Source: Saccharospirillaceae bacterium
GTDB lineage: Bacteria; Pseudomonadota; Gammaproteobacteria; Pseudomonadales; Oceanobacteraceae
Reading direction: 5' to 3'
Length of the DNA stretch: 64,000 bases
Assembly: GCA_022448365.1 (NCBI GenBank)
Contig: JAKVCS010000003.1
Coordinates: 124,001-188,000, forward strand
The notes under the pieces are model-generated. The model was given only the letters and a program-made list of their open reading frames with translations. It was not told the DNA's origin and did no database searches. Shown piece by piece: positions 26,904-35,149 of the stretch; positions within the stretch are counted from its first letter, which is position 1, and every line of letters starts with the position of its first letter. A program made the position numbers and the translations under genes.

Positions 26904-28547
26904 ATGGCCGAATTAACAACAGGAAGTGAAGTTTCACAATTTGCCGCCTCTCTGAATCTGGTAAAGACAGAAATTGCGAACGCACTGGATCAAGCTGCCG
27001 TTCAGCTCGACGCTTATTCAGAATCCGGCAGCAATGACAGTCTGCGATTATTCCTTGAAGAGGTTCAGCAAATTCGCGGAACCTTCAAGATACTGGACTT
27101 CCGCGCAGGGGAGCGTATCTGCGAAGAATTGGCTGAAACCGGCAGGGCAGTCAAAGCTCAGAAAGTAAACGAGACCACGCTCCAGGCATTCACCCAGGCC
27201 GTTGTCTTTCTGAAGCGTTATGTCGATTTTGTAGCTAACGGCGACCAGGTGGCGCCAAGTCTGCTGGTGCCCACAATCAACCTGATCCGCAAACAACGCC
27301 AGGAAAAGCCGCTCCCTGAAGCTTACTTCTTTCTGGTGAATCTCCGGCCAAAACTTAATATGCCGGAAGCTGTACCCGGGGCCGGAAGTTTCCCATATCG
27401 CAGGGCTCGCCAACTTTATCAACTGGGCCTTATTGGCCTTATGCGCAAGCAGGGTCGTCGTGGTCCGTTGCAAGTTATGCTTCGCGCTGTTAAACGATTT
27501 GAATCGGCAAGTCGTGGTGGTGCCTCCTGGCCGCTGTGGTACGTAACCGTCGCGGCTCTTGAGGCGTTATCTCAGGATGCTTATGAAGTAACACCTCAAC
27601 GACTAGCGCTGCTGGGCGCTCTTGATCGCCAGGTTCGCAAGATCCAGGATACCGAGGGCAAAGCCTTTAACGAAAAAATGCCGGATTGGCTTCTGAAGGA
27701 GCTACTGTATCTGGTGGCATTGGGCGAGGCAGATACAAACGACATTAAGCAGGTCCAGAATGATTTTCACGTTGGTATTGGTGTAAAAGAAACTCAGCTT
27801 GCAGAGGCTCGTAATCGTTTATCCGGCCCGGATCAGTCCGCTCTCGACTCCCTGTCGGAGGCGCTTCAGGAAGAGTTACAATCCGTCAAAGATCTGATTG
27901 ATATGCTGGAGCGCACTGACACTAGCGACTCCAACTTTGAAGAGTTGTTAACCAGCCTGACACGCATTGCCGACACCCTTCAGGTTGCCAACCTCAATGA
28001 AGCCGCAGAGCAAACGCGCCGCCTTTGCACTGCTCTAAAAGCAAATGGCCCTGAAAAGATGCAGAGCCAGATGCCAGCGGTTGCTGATAGCATCATCCGC
28101 ATTGAACAGGAGATGCGTGGCATCACACAAAGCGGTCTTGAGCAAACCACCTTGGTTGATCCGGTAAGCCTCAGCGAAGCGAAAATTGCAGTGCTGTCAG
28201 AATCGATGACGGCGCTAACCATGATCAAGCGCGCCATTGGCTCCTATATTGATTCCAACGGAGACAAGCTGCACGTTAAAAATATCGGTAAGAGCTTACA
28301 CGATGTCGCTGGCTCCCTGATCTTCCTTGAGAAGGAAGATATTGCACACATGCTGCACCAGCTTGAGCACTTTATTGCTAAGCGTATTATTGATAACCCC
28401 GGCACTCCTGCCGAATCGCATCTTGAGTCTTTCGCCGACGCGATTACAGCGGTTGAGTACTACTTGGATTCCATGATTGGCCAGACAACCGGCGCCGAAG
28501 ATGCGCTAAAAATGGCTCGAGAGAGCCTTGCCGCACTAAAGGACTGA
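26904..28547 (+). CDS. fimL: FimL-like pilus/cAMP regulatory protein with degenerate Hpt domains
   Basis: A 547-residue soluble protein resembling FimL of Pseudomonas aeruginosa, which is related to the N-terminal part of ChpA and is needed for twitching and cAMP control. The identification uses overall resemblance, the length (about 550) and the position after dnaQ-nhaB. In the N-terminal Hpt-like helix the phospho-histidine place appears as arginine (EEVQQIRGTFKILDF, about R58). A C-terminal helix does have a histidine (SLHDVAGSLIFLEKEDI, H466), but lacks the usual HxxKG lysine. A scaffold role rather than phosphotransfer is inferred. No ChpA, PilG or Vfr gene is in the window. Confidence 0.85.
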   Translation: MAELTTGSEVSQFAASLNLVKTEIANALDQAAVQLDAYSESGSNDSLRLFLEEVQQIRGTFKILDFRAGERICEELAETGRAVKAQKVNETTLQAFTQAVVFLKRYVDFVANGDQVAPSLLVPTINLIRKQRQEKPLPEAYFFLVNLRPKLNMPEAVPGAGSFPYRRARQLYQLGLIGLMRKQGRRGPLQVMLRAVKRFESASRGGASWPLWYVTVAALEALSQDAYEVTPQRLALLGALDRQVRKIQDTEGKAFNEKMPDWLLKELLYLVALGEADTNDIKQVQNDFHVGIGVKETQLAEARNRLSGPDQSALDSLSEALQEELQSVKDLIDMLERTDTSDSNFEELLTSLTRIADTLQVANLNEAAEQTRRLCTALKANGPEKMQSQMPAVADSIIRIEQEMRGITQSGLEQTTLVDPVSLSEAKIAVLSESMTALTMIKRAIGSYIDSNGDKLHVKNIGKSLHDVAGSLIFLEKEDIAHMLHQLEHFIAKRIIDNPGTPAESHLESFADAITAVEYYLDSMIGQTTGAEDALKMARESLAALKD

Positions 28548-28549
28548 TA

Positions 28550-29191
28550 ATGCTGCAACCAAGCCTGACCGCAATCACTGTCTCAGTGATATTGATTGCC
28601 CTGATTGCCATTGCGTTTGTATGGAAAGGACGAGAATGGTTCACCCACTGGTTGAAAGGCAGTATTGGATTCATCCTACTGGCTGGTTGCATATCGGCCG
28701 CTTTCGCACTCGCAGACCTTTGGAGCTATCGTCAGCTGCTGAAGGAGGAGCCTCTGGCAACGCTGAGTATTTATCAATTGGGAGACCAGGCCTTTGACGT
28801 CACCCTTGCTCAGCCAGATGGTACTGAAGAGCGCTTCAAGATTGCCGGAGATCAATGGCAGCTTGATGCAAGACTGATTACCTGGACAGGTCCTTTCGCT
28901 GCAGCAGGCGCTCAACCCCTGTATCGCCTTGACCGCTTGTCAGGGCGGTATCTGTCACTCGAACAAGAGCGTACCGCAGAACGCAGCGTATACAGTCTTT
29001 CTGAGTCGCGCTGGTTTGACCTGTGGAAATCGGTAAAAGGGATGGCACTTTGGCTGGATGCGCAATTTGGAAGTGCGGTTTATATGCCCTTGGCAAACGG
29101 TGCGGTTTTTTCGATACATCTTGGTGCCAAAGGCCTTATTGCGCGCCCGGTTAACGAGGTTGCCGACAACGCGCTAGACGGTGATTGGTGA
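28550..29191 (+). CDS. Conserved membrane protein downstream of fimL
   Basis: A 213-residue protein of unknown function. Two membrane helices lie at the N-terminus (about 8-26 and 40-60), and a mostly beta-rich domain of about 150 residues follows, probably periplasmic, with EERFKIAGDQWQLDARLITW and LYRLDRLSGRYLSLEQE. Proteins of this shape are often mislabelled as multidrug efflux pumps; nothing here supports transport. It starts two bases after fimL stops, so the two are cotranscribed and perhaps translationally linked. A long terminator follows. Confidence 0.75.
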   Translation: MLQPSLTAITVSVILIALIAIAFVWKGREWFTHWLKGSIGFILLAGCISAAFALADLWSYRQLLKEEPLATLSIYQLGDQAFDVTLAQPDGTEERFKIAGDQWQLDARLITWTGPFAAAGAQPLYRLDRLSGRYLSLEQERTAERSVYSLSESRWFDLWKSVKGMALWLDAQFGSAVYMPLANGAVFSIHLGAKGLIARPVNEVADNALDGDW

Positions 29192-29198
29192 CCTCACT

Positions 29199-29245
29199 CG
29201 GAACAATAAAAAAGTCCGCAAATAGCGGACTTTTTTATTGTTCCG
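29199..29245. terminator. Bidirectional terminator with perfect 21-base arms
   Basis: Two 21-base arms are exact reverse complements (left arm begins CGGAACAATAAAAAAGTCCG) with a five-base loop AAATA. The stem contains an A-run before and a T-run after a GC core (GTCCGC/GCGGAC), so it works on both strands, between the convergent fimL operon and thiI. Confidence 0.93.
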
Positions 29246-29258
29246 AAAACTGCGTTTC

Positions 29259-30719
29259 TCAGCAATCCAATACGGCAAAGTCACCTTTTTCCTGAGCAAT
29301 CAGGTGATGCGCATGAATCTTACTCATCGTCCCTTTTTGACAATACAGCAGGTGGCGCTTGCCTGAATCAAGTTCCGATACTTTGCTATCCAACTCGTAA
29401 AATGGGATTGTCAGCACACGGTTGTTGGTTAAATGCAATGGGGCGTCTTCAACTTCGTTCGGGTGGCGAATATCCACCACGACATCATCAATAGCAGGGG
29501 TTGAAACCAACTGCACACTTTCCAGGCCACTGTCCTCGCCACTTAAGACATCATCAATTCGCTCAATTTTGGCATTATCTAACGCTTCATCCAGAACCGT
29601 AAAATCAAAATCTTGTTCGGTTTTCTCGACCTTCGCCAGACTGCCTACGGTGGTAGGTCGCACAGAAATGACGCCACAATACTCTGGCATAACGGCAGCA
29701 AAGGTTTCAGTGCCAATGCGGCGCGAGATATCGATAATCTCGGGTTTATCCATGGCCGCCAGGGGGCGCAGCACCATATGATCCGAAACCTTATCAATAA
29801 CTGCCAGGTTGGTGAGCGTCTGGCTAGCAACCTGAGCGACCGACTCGCCCGTAACGACTGCCGGAAGATTTAAACGACCGGCAACGCGTGACGCCGCCCT
29901 TAGCATCATGCGCTTGAGCACCACCCCCATCTGGGCAGTATCAATATTCTTCAGAATCTCCTCAACCACCCCCTCAAACGGCACCGTAATAAACTTAACT
30001 CGATGACTCTCGCTGTAGTTTGCCCAAATATAATTCGATACTTGCTTGACGCCGATTTCGTGAGCACTGCCTCCTAGATTAAAAAAACAGTAATGCGTTT
30101 TGATTCCCCTGCGAATCATCAAATAACTGGCAACCGTGGAGTCAAAACCGCCAGATATCAGAGACAATGCCTCACCTTGTGATCCAAGAGGGTAGCCGCC
30201 GATACCCGCTACCTGATGCCGAACAACCTGAACTTTGTTGTTACGGATTTCCGCTTTCACAACAACATCCGGGTTTTTAAGGGAGACTGTGCTGGCCTCG
30301 GTTTCTTTTAACAGCCCGCCACCCATGTAGATTTCTGCCTGATGCGAGGTGAATGTGTGCTGACCAGAGCGCTTGATCCGTACACAAAATGTTTTACCCG
30401 CAAGCTCCTCGGCGTAGGCTGCCTTAACGTGCTGATAGGCTTCATCCAGTGTTGTGAATTCGTACTCGACAATTTCAAGGGCGGCACCAATACCAGGGGT
30501 ATGGGTTAAAATCTGAATTGCATGCCGACGAGCTGCGTCATCATCGTGATTGAGCACCACAACCAGGCTGTCCCAGCGGTTTTGAACGTCCGCCGATAAT
30601 TCATGTTTGCGAAAAAGCGTCTGCAGGTTCTGTCGCAGGATCTTGGTGATCTGCTTACGCACAGGACGCGATTTAATGGTTATTTCCGGAAACAATTTAA
30701 TTACAAAGTTTGTAGACAT
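29259..30719 (-). CDS. thiI: tRNA 4-thiouridine synthase with rhodanese domain
   Basis: Sulfur-transfer enzyme that makes 4-thiouridine at position 8 of tRNA and, in enterobacteria, also helps thiazole synthesis. The order is: N-terminal ferredoxin-like and THUMP domains (about 1-165), PP-loop ATPase with LISGGFDSTVASYLMIRRG, the conserved cysteine in MPEYCGVISVRPT, and a C-terminal rhodanese domain with DIRHPNEVEDAPL and the persulfide cysteine C460 in LLYCQKGTMSKIHA. The 486-residue length is that of the long E. coli-type form. It is a single-gene unit on the minus strand, divergent from phaB. Confidence 0.96.
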   Translation of the reverse strand: MSTNFVIKLFPEITIKSRPVRKQITKILRQNLQTLFRKHELSADVQNRWDSLVVVLNHDDDAARRHAIQILTHTPGIGAALEIVEYEFTTLDEAYQHVKAAYAEELAGKTFCVRIKRSGQHTFTSHQAEIYMGGGLLKETEASTVSLKNPDVVVKAEIRNNKVQVVRHQVAGIGGYPLGSQGEALSLISGGFDSTVASYLMIRRGIKTHYCFFNLGGSAHEIGVKQVSNYIWANYSESHRVKFITVPFEGVVEEILKNIDTAQMGVVLKRMMLRAASRVAGRLNLPAVVTGESVAQVASQTLTNLAVIDKVSDHMVLRPLAAMDKPEIIDISRRIGTETFAAVMPEYCGVISVRPTTVGSLAKVEKTEQDFDFTVLDEALDNAKIERIDDVLSGEDSGLESVQLVSTPAIDDVVVDIRHPNEVEDAPLHLTNNRVLTIPFYELDSKVSELDSGKRHLLYCQKGTMSKIHAHHLIAQEKGDFAVLDC

Positions 30720-30786
30720 AAGTGGTGTATCAGCCCAGCATGCGAAAAAGGGCGAAGTATAGCTCAGCCAGTGCTTTAGTGGCAGC

Positions 30787-30891
30787 TTTGCTAAGCAAAC
30801 GACTAATGGTTAATTATTAGTCGGCACTAATTTTAGATGCATACGTTTTGCGCTTCATATTAATGTCATGTAAGGCAGTAATTCTGCCTTA
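30787..30891. promoter_or_regulatory. Three inverted repeats in the thiI-phaB divergent region
   Basis: The 206-base gap holds TTTGC-TAA-GCAAA (30787-30799), CGACTAAT-N8-ATTAGTCG (30800-30823) and TAAGGCAG-TAATT-CTGCCTTA (30871-30891), all with perfect arms. The third lies about 35 bases before the phaB ATG, a likely place for an operator or leader hairpin. The regulator is unknown. An AAGGAG ribosome site follows at about 30915. Confidence 0.5.
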
Positions 30892-30925
30892 GCAATTAAG
30901 CAAATACGCACTCAAGGAGTAGAGC

Positions 30926-31672
30926 ATGACAAAACGTATCGCGTTAGTAACCGGTGGCACCGGTGGTATCGGTACTTCAATTTGCAAGCAGCTGCATGAT
31001 GACGGCTATCAAGTGATCGCGGGGTATTATTCCGGCGGCAATCATGAGAAGGCGCAGACATGGCAGGATCAGATGAAAGCCGATGGTTACGACATTGCTG
31101 TCGCCTACGGTAACATTCGTGATTTTGAATCGTGCCAGACCTGTATTGAAGGCATTCGCAAGGATTTTGGCAGTGTCGACATCCTTGTTAATAATGGCGG
31201 CATTACTCGGGATACAACTCTGAAGAAAATGTCACCTGAGCACTGGGACGATGTAATCGCCACCAACCTGACCTCAGTTTTCTACATGACCCGGCTGGTC
31301 ATTAACGACATGCTCGAACAAAAGTGGGGGCGTATCGTCAACATCTCTTCCGTTAACGGTGAAAAAGGGCAGTTTGGTCAGGCCAATTACTCCGCTGCGA
31401 AAGCGGGCATGTATGGATTCACTAAGGCGGTGGCACAGGAAGTTGCAAGCAAAGGAATCACTGTTAATACCGTGTCGCCCGGTTACATTGCGACATCCAT
31501 GATCATGGATGTGCCTGAGGAAATTCGCGAGCAGATTCGCAAAGGGATCCCTATCGGGCGCTTTGGTAAACCAGAGGAGATTGCCCGCGTCGTCAGCTTC
31601 CTGGCTGGTGAGGAAAATGGCTTTATCACCGGAGCCAATATTTCGGCCAATGGCGGACAGTATATGAACTAA
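30926..31672 (+). CDS. phaB: Acetoacetyl-CoA reductase
   Basis: NADPH-dependent short-chain dehydrogenase that makes (R)-3-hydroxybutyryl-CoA, the monomer for polyhydroxybutyrate. The 248-residue protein has TGGTGGIGTSICKQL in place of the FabG-like TGASRGIG, NNGGITRD, serine in NISSVNGEKGQFGQ and the YxxxK pair in ANYSAAKAGMYGFTK; GQFGQ and the VSPGYIATSMIM region are typical of PhaB. A strong ribosome site precedes it. No phaA, phaC or phasin gene is adjacent, so the pathway partners must lie elsewhere. A terminator follows. Confidence 0.92.
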   Translation: MTKRIALVTGGTGGIGTSICKQLHDDGYQVIAGYYSGGNHEKAQTWQDQMKADGYDIAVAYGNIRDFESCQTCIEGIRKDFGSVDILVNNGGITRDTTLKKMSPEHWDDVIATNLTSVFYMTRLVINDMLEQKWGRIVNISSVNGEKGQFGQANYSAAKAGMYGFTKAVAQEVASKGITVNTVSPGYIATSMIMDVPEEIREQIRKGIPIGRFGKPEEIARVVSFLAGEENGFITGANISANGGQYMN

Positions 31673-31691
31673 ACCCGAATATCTCCGCAAC

Positions 31692-31719
31692 AAAAAAACC
31701 GGCGACTGCCGGTTTTTTT
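31692..31719. terminator. Bidirectional terminator after phaB
   Basis: Stem AAAAAAACCGGC / GCCGGTTTTTTT with a four-base loop GACT. Symmetric A and T runs let it end both phaB and the convergent PilJ-domain gene. Confidence 0.92.
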
Positions 31720-31730
31720 GCCTTTGCATG

Positions 31731-32528
31731 TCAAACAGATTTGTCATGCAGGCGTTGATACATACCTGTAATGTCGTCCATGCGCTTCAGCATACTCTCC
31801 GTGGTTCGGGAAATGACATGCGGTGTGTATTCACCAGACTCAAGATGTCTGAATCCGGATTTTGAAAAAGCAAGCTGAGCTTCGACACCAGAGAGAGCCG
31901 ACTGAATTTCTGAACTGTTTTGTGGTGCGCTCAAAAGTGTCGCCAAACCGCGCTCAAACTCCCCCAGGGTGTTGTGGAAGCCGACTGTAATAGCCTCCAG
32001 ATTCTCTCCGCTCAGATGGGCAAAGTAATATTTAGCCATTCTCTGACTGAGCATGCGTTGGCGGCCCGAAATATTCACGAGTACGGCACTGTCCGTTCCA
32101 GCATAAGCCTCTATGTCAAGAACAACCTGATGACAGGCCGCCACAAGCTCCTCACCCAACGCAATCATTGGCTGCAGCGCCAATGGTTCATCTGATAATA
32201 ATGCCGCCTGCAACTCGAACCAGCGCTCGTCAACTGTGCGCAGGTTATTTTGGATGCGCAATGTCGGGGCATAGTGACGAAGGTTTTCGAGCTGTTTTGT
32301 AAACAACTTACGCGCTAACCGTAGTTGCTTTTCAGCCTTTAAGGTATCGATGTCGGCGGCAAGCTGAATATAAGCTTTGACCATGCGCTCACTCAGCATC
32401 CGCTGCCGCCCAGCCTGATTGAGCGCGGCACCATCAGTCAATATCGAAATGTTTGTCGGTTCAGCCAGTAGTTGTGGCGGGAACAACAGCAGAACTGCAG
32501 GAATAAGGGAGAGCCAGAAAATACGCAT
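31731..32528 (-). CDS. Secreted protein with two PilJ/NarX-type sensor domains
   Basis: A 265-residue protein with a signal peptide (MRIFWLSLIPAVLLLFPPQLLA) and two copies of the PilJ N-terminal/NarX-like helical domain. Each copy opens with almost the same motif, AALNQAGRQRMLSERM at about residue 34 and VLVNISGRQRMLSQRM at about residue 150. The motif resembles the P-box helix that binds nitrate in NarX-type sensors. There is no transmembrane signalling part after it, so it looks like a free periplasmic sensor or binding module. The ligand and partner are unknown; nitrate is only a family-based possibility. It faces phaB and is followed upstream by a recombinase gene. Confidence 0.82.
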   Translation of the reverse strand: MRIFWLSLIPAVLLLFPPQLLAEPTNISILTDGAALNQAGRQRMLSERMVKAYIQLAADIDTLKAEKQLRLARKLFTKQLENLRHYAPTLRIQNNLRTVDERWFELQAALLSDEPLALQPMIALGEELVAACHQVVLDIEAYAGTDSAVLVNISGRQRMLSQRMAKYYFAHLSGENLEAITVGFHNTLGEFERGLATLLSAPQNSSEIQSALSGVEAQLAFSKSGFRHLESGEYTPHVISRTTESMLKRMDDITGMYQRLHDKSV

Positions 32529-32620
32529 TGCAAGGTAGCCGTAGAAAGAGTTTCCTAGCTGAACAGCAAAAAAGGTTCCTTACCTGAAGCTAATTGTTTG
32601 CATTGCCACTTTGGATATTT

Positions 32621-33856
32621 CTAATAGTCGGGCTTCAGTTTCTTGTGACGGGCGCTTGCATGACGTTCGCGCATCTCGGTGTCAATATAGCGATCGGTTG
32701 TCGCCATGCTGGCATGACCAGCATCTTCTTTTACATGTTCTTTCGGGCGGAACTTAACATCTTCTGAGATGCCTGTATGTCGCAGCCAGTGAACAGTCGC
32801 CACCTGAAGCTCCTCGGCCTCATCTTGTAAGCCTTCTTCGCGCATTCGCTGATAAGCCGCGTCAAAACAGCCCTGAACAAGATAACGAATCTGGCGGGTA
32901 CTGGTGACCGGGCCACGCCCTTTGATTTTGGCAACAATCGGGGTTTGCTCTCCAATACGAGGCAATGGGGACAACCCCAGATGTTCCCGATAACGCCGCA
33001 ATGCACGAAGCATATCATCCGACACGGTAACCATTCTGACCTTGTTGCCTTTACCGACCACGCGCAACCACCAGTGCTGATCCCGATCCTGCTGAAAATC
33101 GCCCATCACCGGAGTCCCTCGCTCATCAGCAACCAGTTCTGAAATCCGCAAATACATGCCAAATAAGCAACGCATGACAAATAACGAACGCTCGTGTTCT
33201 TTCGGGTTATCCTGTGCCGATCGCTCAACCGTTTCAAGGATATAGTCCCACTGTAAATTAGAGATTCGACGGATTGGTTCCTGGTACGCATGACGCTGCA
33301 AATAGCGACTGCGTTGCCGAATCAGTTTGATCGGGTTGATTGCAAGGTAGTCTTCCTGCTGCAGGTAATTGAAGTAAGTCGACAGAATTGAGAAAACCGC
33401 TTGCAGGCTTTTCTGCGATAAGTTGAAGTCATTCGTTTGAGATCGTTTGTTTTGCTGCGCAACAAAAGGCCGCCAGTCAGAATTGATCACTCGCTCACCC
33501 TGAGAGTTTCGGAATCGCGCCACCTGGCGATCCCCAACCCAAGAAGGGGGAGGGGACTGACAAAACGCCAGGTAATCTTCCATATCCTGGCGATTCAACT
33601 CTGCTAATCCGGCCTGACGAATTAGCCAACTCCACTGCAGCAACCTTTCTACCTCTCGCCGGTAGCTGTTAAACGTCGCAGAGGAGCCATTGTAGCTACC
33701 TAAAAAATTGAGACTGTTCACCAGGTCATCGTAGATCTGATCAATAGCGCGCAACTCCGGCTGTCGCTGGAGTATCGATCGCGCGTAGGTAAGTGGATTG
33801 CCAATATGAACTGCCTGATCAAAAAGAGGTGTTGGCGGAAGGTCGTTGATTTTCAT
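32621..33856 (-). CDS. Tyrosine recombinase (site-specific integrase)
   Basis: A 411-residue phage-integrase-family protein. The catalytic residues can be assigned: R237 in MYLRISELV, K269 in VVGKGNKVRMV, H356 and R359 in VHWLRHTG, H381 in DAGHASMATTD, and nucleophile Y390 in DRYID. The N-terminal 200 residues form the SAM-like core-binding part, longer than in XerC/D. All active residues are present, so it is probably functional. No tRNA, excisionase or phage gene is adjacent. Similar stand-alone integrases occur in pseudomonads, so it may be a resident gene. A short sequence shared with the far side of the mod operon lies just before its start. Confidence 0.9.
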   Translation of the reverse strand: MKINDLPPTPLFDQAVHIGNPLTYARSILQRQPELRAIDQIYDDLVNSLNFLGSYNGSSATFNSYRREVERLLQWSWLIRQAGLAELNRQDMEDYLAFCQSPPPSWVGDRQVARFRNSQGERVINSDWRPFVAQQNKRSQTNDFNLSQKSLQAVFSILSTYFNYLQQEDYLAINPIKLIRQRSRYLQRHAYQEPIRRISNLQWDYILETVERSAQDNPKEHERSLFVMRCLFGMYLRISELVADERGTPVMGDFQQDRDQHWWLRVVGKGNKVRMVTVSDDMLRALRRYREHLGLSPLPRIGEQTPIVAKIKGRGPVTSTRQIRYLVQGCFDAAYQRMREEGLQDEAEELQVATVHWLRHTGISEDVKFRPKEHVKEDAGHASMATTDRYIDTEMRERHASARHKKLKPDY

Positions 33857-33866
33857 TGCTGCAAAT

Positions 33867-33883
33867 AATTATCGGAATAATGG
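33867..33883 (+). repeat. Left copy of a short direct repeat flanking modCBA
   Basis: AATTATCGGAA followed at once by TAATGG. The same 11 bases occur at 36905-36915, followed there by ATA and then TAATGG, in the same orientation. This copy lies about 11 bases upstream of the recombinase start codon, in its leader. It contains only one half of the palindrome seen at the right copy. It may be an attachment-like site or a shared operator; chance similarity is possible for so short a match. Confidence 0.45.
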
Positions 33884-33963
33884 GTACGATACGGAATTGG
33901 CCATTCTGAAACAACCGCTGAAATTCGGCTAAATCATTCCATAGCAGGGCTATCAAAGACAGC

Positions 33964-35097
33964 CTAGCGAACGATGGCTGCTGACTTAATCTGAGCCCAG
34001 ACTCGCTTGCCTGGCTGGAGTTGCAACTGATGGACAGAGCGACGTGTTATACGCGCGAGCAACATGGACAATCCATCTTCATTCTCTAAGCTAAGCTGCA
34101 AGATTGCCGTAGCACCATCAATTTCTTTGATGCTTTGAATGGTCGCCGGAATTCGGTTGGCGATGCTGCTCTCTAACTGATCATTCAAGGCAATGCTGAC
34201 ATCTTTGGCAGGAACTCGGATTCTTACCAACTCGCTTGCGGTCGTTTCCGATTGCACCAGGTTATCATCGCTGAGCCACAAGCCTCCTCCAGGGAATCGC
34301 AACCTGGCGAGGTGCCAGTCGGTATCGAAGCGCTCAATGGTTGCCTCCAGTACGGAACCGACATTGTCGGTCTCAAAGCCAATCAATCCGGCTTCGGAAA
34401 ACACCTCATTCACCACTCCCTGAGTTGAAATGACCCCTCCATCAAGCACTACGGCGTAGTCAGCCAACCTGGCGACTTCGTCCATTGAGTGGCTGACATA
34501 AACCATAGGGATATCCACAGTCTGTTTTATGCGCTCAAGGTAGGGGAGAATCTCCTGCTTGCGCTGTCGGTCAAGTGCCGACAACGGCTCATCCATCAAC
34601 AGCAACTGTGGCCCGACCATCAGAGCTCGGGCAATCGCAACGCGCTGTTGCTCTCCACCCGACAATTCATCCGGCTTGTTATCGAGCAGCGCTGACAAAC
34701 CAAGCAGCTCGATAATTTCGTTACATTCCGCTTTATTCAGAGAACTGGCAGAGCGTTTGATTGCGAAATCAAGGTTTCCGGAAGCAGTCAGGTGAGGAAA
34801 CAGACTCGGTTCCTGAAACACATAGCCAATCGGTCTCTTCCAGGCTGGCAGTAGAACGTTATTTTTATCACTGTCGTCTTGCCAGATCGATCCATCAACC
34901 TCAAGAAAACCCGGGAAATCTGGCTCCAATCCAGCCAGCCACCGCAATAAAGTTGTTTTGCCGCAGCCGGAACGGCCACAGATCGCGGTAACACCAGAGG
35001 CTGGAATATCCAGATTCAGGTCCAGATTAAATTGCTTGCCAGTCGGTTTAGGTTGTCGCTGCAATTGCAGACGCATACGAATTCTGCCGGACATCAA
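33964..35097 (-). CDS. modC: Molybdate ABC transporter ATP-binding protein
   Basis: Cytoplasmic ATPase of the high-affinity molybdate importer, 377 residues. It has Walker A (CGRSGCGKTTLLRWLAG), signature LSGGEQQRVAIARAL, Walker B (LLLMDEPLSALD) and the switch histidine in VYVSHSMDEVARLAD. The C-terminal third contains a TOBE/MOP domain region that binds oxyanions (SELVRIRVPAKDVSIALNDQ and VWAQIKSAAIV at the end). It is the last gene of modABC on the minus strand, 52 bases after modB. Confidence 0.94.
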   Translation of the reverse strand: MMSGRIRMRLQLQRQPKPTGKQFNLDLNLDIPASGVTAICGRSGCGKTTLLRWLAGLEPDFPGFLEVDGSIWQDDSDKNNVLLPAWKRPIGYVFQEPSLFPHLTASGNLDFAIKRSASSLNKAECNEIIELLGLSALLDNKPDELSGGEQQRVAIARALMVGPQLLLMDEPLSALDRQRKQEILPYLERIKQTVDIPMVYVSHSMDEVARLADYAVVLDGGVISTQGVVNEVFSEAGLIGFETDNVGSVLEATIERFDTDWHLARLRFPGGGLWLSDDNLVQSETTASELVRIRVPAKDVSIALNDQLESSIANRIPATIQSIKEIDGATAILQLSLENEDGLSMLLARITRRSVHQLQLQPGKRVWAQIKSAAIVR

Positions 35098-35149
35098 GCT
35101 CCAACCTGCTGATTATTTTCATTGGGGTATATCTCGATCGTCAGCCAGT

